Below, one piece after another: positions 59,780 to 64,000 of a stretch of DNA of 64,000 nt (positions are counted from its first letter, which is position 1; every line of letters starts with the position of its first letter). The notes beneath the pieces were generated by a model. That model did not search any database and was not told the DNA's origin. It saw only the letters and a program-made list of their open reading frames with translations. A program made the translations under genes and the position numbers. The stretch comes from Adenanthera pavonina. Taxonomy: Eukaryota > Streptophyta > Magnoliopsida > Fabales > Fabaceae. The stretch is from NCBI GenBank assembly GCA_026686845.1, contig JAIVEN010000010.1:21364001-21428000 (forward strand). Reading direction: 5' to 3'.

Positions 59780-61868
59780 CTACCATTTATCTCTTGCCCT
59801 GAGCTTGATCCTTTTGCCATATGTTTTGCTTGATTGCCTAGCAGCTACTCTAGTTTTCTTCTCCCTCCTTTTGACATCATCAGAAGTAGGTGCAGAGGAA
59901 GAAGACACTTGAGCAGTAGGTATAGCTTGAAGTGTAACTGGTATGAAGCTCATCGAAGGAGGCACTTGAGGAAGTTCTTTATCAGACCCCGAAGATAGCT
60001 CTTGAGCTTCCTTTAGGATGTTGGCTGGCTAAGCTCGTTGTTCTACTATGACTCCATGTCGAGAAGATGGAGGTTAAGGTGCTAGTTGTGGAAACATCTC
60101 ATCCAGCCTTTGCTTGTGAGCTTGTACCTGAGCAACATGTGCATTATCAGCAATGTCAACATAAGGCATAATCCCCCTTTTCTCATTGATAGAGGATTGC
60201 ACAATGGGTGCTACTGTGATATCTACTACAAACTTTTCCATCTGCTTTGCTTCTTGAGTTGAAAGAATTGATTTCTACGAAGTTTCCTTCATAATGGGCT
60301 CATAAGAGCTCTCCACTTGAGTAGCTTCGACTTCCTCTATACCATAGTCTACAGATGGACCAGGGCTAGTACCATTGCCCAAAAATGAGGACTAATAAGA
60401 GCAGCAAAAGGAACTTCTTTTAAAGGACTCAAGACATATGTGGAGTTAGACTTGTGAGGATTAGAGGAACCGGATTGTAGTGGTGTTGATTTAAATGAGA
60501 TAGAGGTTCATAAGTCATTATGGGCATAAGCAACCACTTTAAGGTTTTTGGCCAAATTAATAATTTGGGCTTGTAGGCTTGCAAATTGGGTGTTTTGTTT
60601 ATCCCTAACACTCATGATCATTTCAAAAAAATAATGATATAGATCTAGTATAGTATTAGGTTTGGCCAAGTTGTAGCGGGACAAACTAGATGGTTTAGGT
60701 GGTTGGGTGCTTTAAGATTGGCTAGGCTGTGGTTCAAGTTGGGTAGATGGAGCAGCCTCAGAAGTAACTTCCTATTGTTGTTGTGGAACTGTCTCTCCTC
60801 CTTTATAAAAGAAATCTTCAGTTGTACTTGCTCCCTTTCCAACCCATTTGCCCTCATTTTTCTTTATGCCCATCCTTATCAGTTCTCTTTGTTTGAATTC
60901 CTTTGTGTGTTTTCCTTTGCTTTTCTCCAAATGTTGAATTTTGCCAAACTTCAGAAGTTTGGTGATGATCGAGACATATGGTAGTATAGAATCCTTCCTC
61001 TAATCTTTGGCCTTTTCTATTCTCTAAAGAATGTTATTACCAATGTTAAGCTCTTTTCTTCAAATTAGGGTTGTCATCACATGAGCTTCAACCCTAGTGA
61101 TCAGATTAAAGTTGCCTCCCTTATTGAAGATGATTCTAGATATTATGTAGTGCAGGACCTTCATTTGTACACTAAGATCAAAAGGCTTTACATTTTTCAG
61201 AAGAGGCCTATTTTCTCTTCTCCTGAAGATTGTGTTCAGAATCATACTCTTCTTGCAGTTAAAATATTCTTTACCCTCTTAATCTGTTACATCATTCTCA
61301 TCCATGTACTTGGTGGCAGAAATATCAATCTTGAACTCATTTTGTCTAAGAATCTCCAAAATATCATTGATGTTCTCATCAGTCAATCAGAAGTTCCTAG
61401 ACCTGAGAGTCACTTGATTCTTTTCCTTCTTGTTGTTGAACTTTAAAGAGGCATACCAAGTCTTCATTACTTCTTCGTCATATCTTTCCATAACATCTAA
61501 AAAGTTTTTGTACTTCCCCAAATAGATTCTAACATCAAAGTCATTTGGAATAAGAAATTGTTCTAGATTGGTTCAGTGAGGAGTAATTACCTTCTTTGCA
61601 ACAAAATTTGTTGAGAACTCCTTTAGGATGTGATCAGAACTGCAGAGAGGCATTATAGTCATCTTTAATTCCTCAGACTTAGTACATGAAGCAGGCACAG
61701 GCTTTTTCAATTCTACCTTTGATACTATTTTCTGCTTCTTAGAAGGTGTTTCTTTGCATGATTTAACCTTTTGTTTCTGAGCACCACCTTTTGTGGCATA
61801 TTGAGACTTTGTTGAACTTTTGGGCCTTTCTTGTTTGTGCCAATGTTTGTATTCTTCACTTGCACCAT
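59780..61868 (-). pseudogene. Extra ORF of element E, heavily decayed
   Basis: Minus-strand ATG at 61868 (MVQVKNTNIGTNKK), then after a frameshift the KSQYATK, VMKTWYASLKFNNKK and LHYIISRIIFNKGGNFNL blocks shared with D and F. The C-terminal piece SKTYGKRIKLRARDKW ends at 59780. Stops and shifts are frequent, for example around 61570, 61450 and 60700. It shows that the extra ORF is a standing part of this family and not a one-off capture. Confidence 0.75.
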
Positions 61869-62860
61869 TTAATTGACTTTGAGGAATGCTCCGACGGTGT
61901 TTGTATGGTCAATTTTGAGTTCAATTAGTGGAAATTGGTGTTTAGCTGAAGGAATTTAAGAAGAGTTGAGAGAAAATAAGAGTTGTAACGGTTGAAATAA
62001 GGATAGGGTTATGTCTGTTTAGCATTTGACCATCTGAATCCTTTTTTGTAATTGTTTGACAAATGAATTTTGGGGGTCAAATTTTGAATTTCGAGTAGTT
62101 ACGTTCCCCACTTAACACAGAAACTGCCTTGACAGACGAACTTTCCATCTTGAAGTTTGACTATTAGAGACTTACCACACGGAAAATATCTGAACAGCCG
62201 AATTTTACCCTTGAAATACAACTGTCAAAGATTGAACACAGATAAAAGTTTCAACAAATGAACTTTGTGTCCATAAAGTTTAAATTTTGAAGTCTCAACA
62301 TAAATCATGCAAACACATAATATCCAACAAATGAATGTTAGGATTCAAAGTTCGAATTTCAAGACTTTATGAAGAAAAAGTCTGAAGTGTGAATATTGAA
62401 TCATCAAAGTTTGAATGTCATATACAAGTAGGCATAACACATACACACGCAAATAGTCAAAATTTGTACTTTAAGAGGTCAATAGATGAATTTCAAGCAT
62501 CTAGAAACACAAGTGTAGCATATAAGGCACTAAAATTCAACTGTTAAAAGGCAAAAGTTCAAATTTCAAACAAGTAAAGTCACTCAATATGACAGATAAA
62601 GCATGGAAGTTTGTCAATTAGCAATTGAAATATGAATTGTGAAGAATAAAACATACAAACAGATGATGAAAATTCGTATTTCCATATTTCTTTAGCTGAG
62701 GTTGCTCATCTAAGTGTGAGATATCCCATCATTTTGATTTATTATCACATAAGTTCATGAGAAGTACCTGCAAACTATTTTATGCATACTTTGATGCTTA
62801 AGTTAGTATATGATTTAACACATTAACTTAGAAAATATAGAGATTAAAATAGAAGCTTGC
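61869..62860 (-). other. Spacer between pol and the extra ORF of element E
   Basis: Non-coding on the minus strand. GTAAGC overlaps the pol stop, and TTTGCAG-GTACTTC is near 62765. Decayed CAGACGAA, TTCGAA and TTTGAA units are scattered from about 62690 to 62050. Confidence 0.6.
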
Positions 62861-63881
62861 TTACAACTTATTAGGATTAACTATTCCCAATTCTCTTCTA
62901 ATTTTTACATATCTGTCTTTTGGAAGTGGTTTAGTTAGGATATCTGTCAACCGATCTTCTATTAGGACAAACTCCAAGATAATATCTCCTTTTTGAGTAT
63001 GATCCCTTATGAAATGATATCTTATCTCAATATGCTTTGTCCTTGAATACATTATTGGATTCTTTGTGCTATTGATCACATTTAGATTGTCACATTTGAT
63101 AGGCACTTCCTTCAACATAATTCCAAGATCTTCCAGTTGCTATTTCATCCAAAGAATCAGAGCACCACAACTTCTAGCTACTATGTATTCAGCTTCTGTA
63201 GTGAAAAGAACTACACTATTCTGTTTTTTGCTGAACCATGAGACTAATGATCCTCTAAGAATTTGGCATGTGCCGCTTGTGCTCTTTCTGTTAGTCTTAG
63301 ATCCAATGAAATTTGTATCAGTATATCCAATAAGCTTCTCTCCATTGTCTTTTAGATACCAAAGTCCCATCTGAGGTATTCCAAGTAGATATCTTAATAT
63401 TCTCTTCACAGCTGTTGCATAGGACTCCTTGGGACATGATTGAAATTTTACACATACACAGACACTGAACATGATGTTAGGTCTACTAGCCATTAGATGC
63501 AGCAAGGAACTAATCGTCCTTCTGCATTGAGTGATGTAAAATGGTTTTCCTTCTTCGTCTATATCGAGCTTTGTAGCAGTGGCTATTGGAGTTCCCATTG
63601 ACTTAGCATTCTCTATTCCAAATTTCTTTAGTAATTCTTTCAAATATTTCGATTGACTTAAGAAGATGCCACCATCACATTGTTTTGTTAGTAGTATAAG
63701 GAAAAAGTTAAGTTCTCCCACTATGGACATCTTGAACTTACTCTGCATCAACTTAGAAAAATCCTTGCACATAGATTCATTAGTAGTACTAAATATAATA
63801 TCATCAATATAAATTTGAACAACAAGTAAATCTTTATTTTTCTTCTTAGTAAAAAGTATTGTGTCGACCTTACCTCTATTC
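62861..63881 (-). pseudogene. pol 3' part of element E (RT end and RNase H)
   Basis: Minus strand. Homology to D starts at NRGKVDT near 63880 and passes the RT active-site region near 63810. It continues with FKMSIVGELNFFLILLTKQ and the RNase H block (GYTDTNFIGSKTNRKSTSG, TTEAEYIVARSCGA). A TAG near 63140 replaces a glutamine. The end is NPNKL with TAA at 62861-62863. Upstream of 63881 the homology stops abruptly. Confidence 0.8.
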
Positions 63882-63882
63882 T

Positions 63883-64000
63883 TGTTTATTATATTTCCTA
63901 TTTAGAACATGCAATATTCTAGAAGATTCCTAATTTAATTAGGAGGATAACATAATAATTTATCCCTCACTTAATAGGTGTAGAATAAATGAATAGTATA
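63883..64000. mobile_element. Possible further insertion at the window edge
   Basis: Similarity of E pol to D and F ends near 63881 and AT-rich text starting TGTTTATTATATTTCC follows. A TG start at a sharp break could be the edge of another LTR. No second end is in the window, so this could equally be a deletion junction. Confidence 0.3.

Larger units (their letters stand above)
46129..63882 (-). mobile_element. Element E: SIRE-like Ty1/copia retrotransposon, minus strand, incomplete
   Basis: The 3' LTR lies on the left (46129-47446 plus 59253-59458, about 1.52 kb) and is interrupted by element F. A purine tract follows (minus strand GGGGGAGG, about 59459-59468). Then, in minus-strand sense order from the right, come part of RT, RNase H, spacer and extra ORF. 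LTR ends TGTTAGGAATG and AATTCAACA pair with those of D and F. It has decayed more than D or F. The pol sequence breaks off near 63882 and the 5' half, if present, is outside the window. AGTTT (46124-46128) would be its left target duplication. Confidence 0.85.

Overview
This is a stretch of plant nuclear DNA, most likely from a dicot. It is AT-rich, has one intron-bearing plastid-type pentatricopeptide repeat (PPR) gene, and is otherwise filled with nested LTR retrotransposons. No tRNA, rRNA, CRISPR or bacterial-type gene was seen. Species could not be assigned.

Layout. (1) 1092-10482: element A, a SIRE-like Ty1/copia element on the minus strand with an exact AAAAT target duplication. It keeps gag but has lost pol, and it carries a Ty3/gypsy-type solo LTR (3220-5556). 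(2) About 12.3-27.9 kb, plus strand: an EMB976-like (Arabidopsis At5g27270-type) PPR gene. It has one 5' UTR exon and eight coding exons that join in frame to 1,070 codons. The last intron (18181-26616) holds an antisense gypsy element B, which has gag and protease only. Inside B lies an antisense copia element C with target duplication GGGAC. (3) 27.95-32.4 kb: AT-rich intergenic DNA with microsatellites and one weak small ORF. (4) 32422 to the window end: a retrotransposon nest. The host is a Tat/Athila-like gypsy LTR (G, TGATAG...CTATCA). Its LTR is split by SIRE-like element D (32897-45016, duplication GAAAT). Just past its primer binding site it is entered by element E (minus strand, running to about 63.88 kb). 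The LTR of E is split by element F (47447-59247, duplication CAGAT). A further insertion may begin at 63883.

Elements D, E and F are one family: LTRs of about 1.5-1.9 kb, initiator-Met tRNA primer site where visible, gag with two zinc knuckles, pol in the -1 frame relative to gag, and an extra ORF after pol. Every copy is broken by stop codons, mostly of the C-to-T/G-to-A type, and frameshifts.

The most interesting signal is in the LTRs. The D and F LTRs carry a long array of CAGACGAATTT / AAATTCGAATTT units that form small hairpins, followed by a cluster of AACGG boxes and then a TATA box. Element A has the same three-part promoter layout but an unrelated palindromic unit (GGTTATGCGGATAACC) in the array position. 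The D/F motif recurs in the untranslated spacer between pol and the extra ORF. This looks like a modular, swappable cis-element system shared by related retrotransposons.
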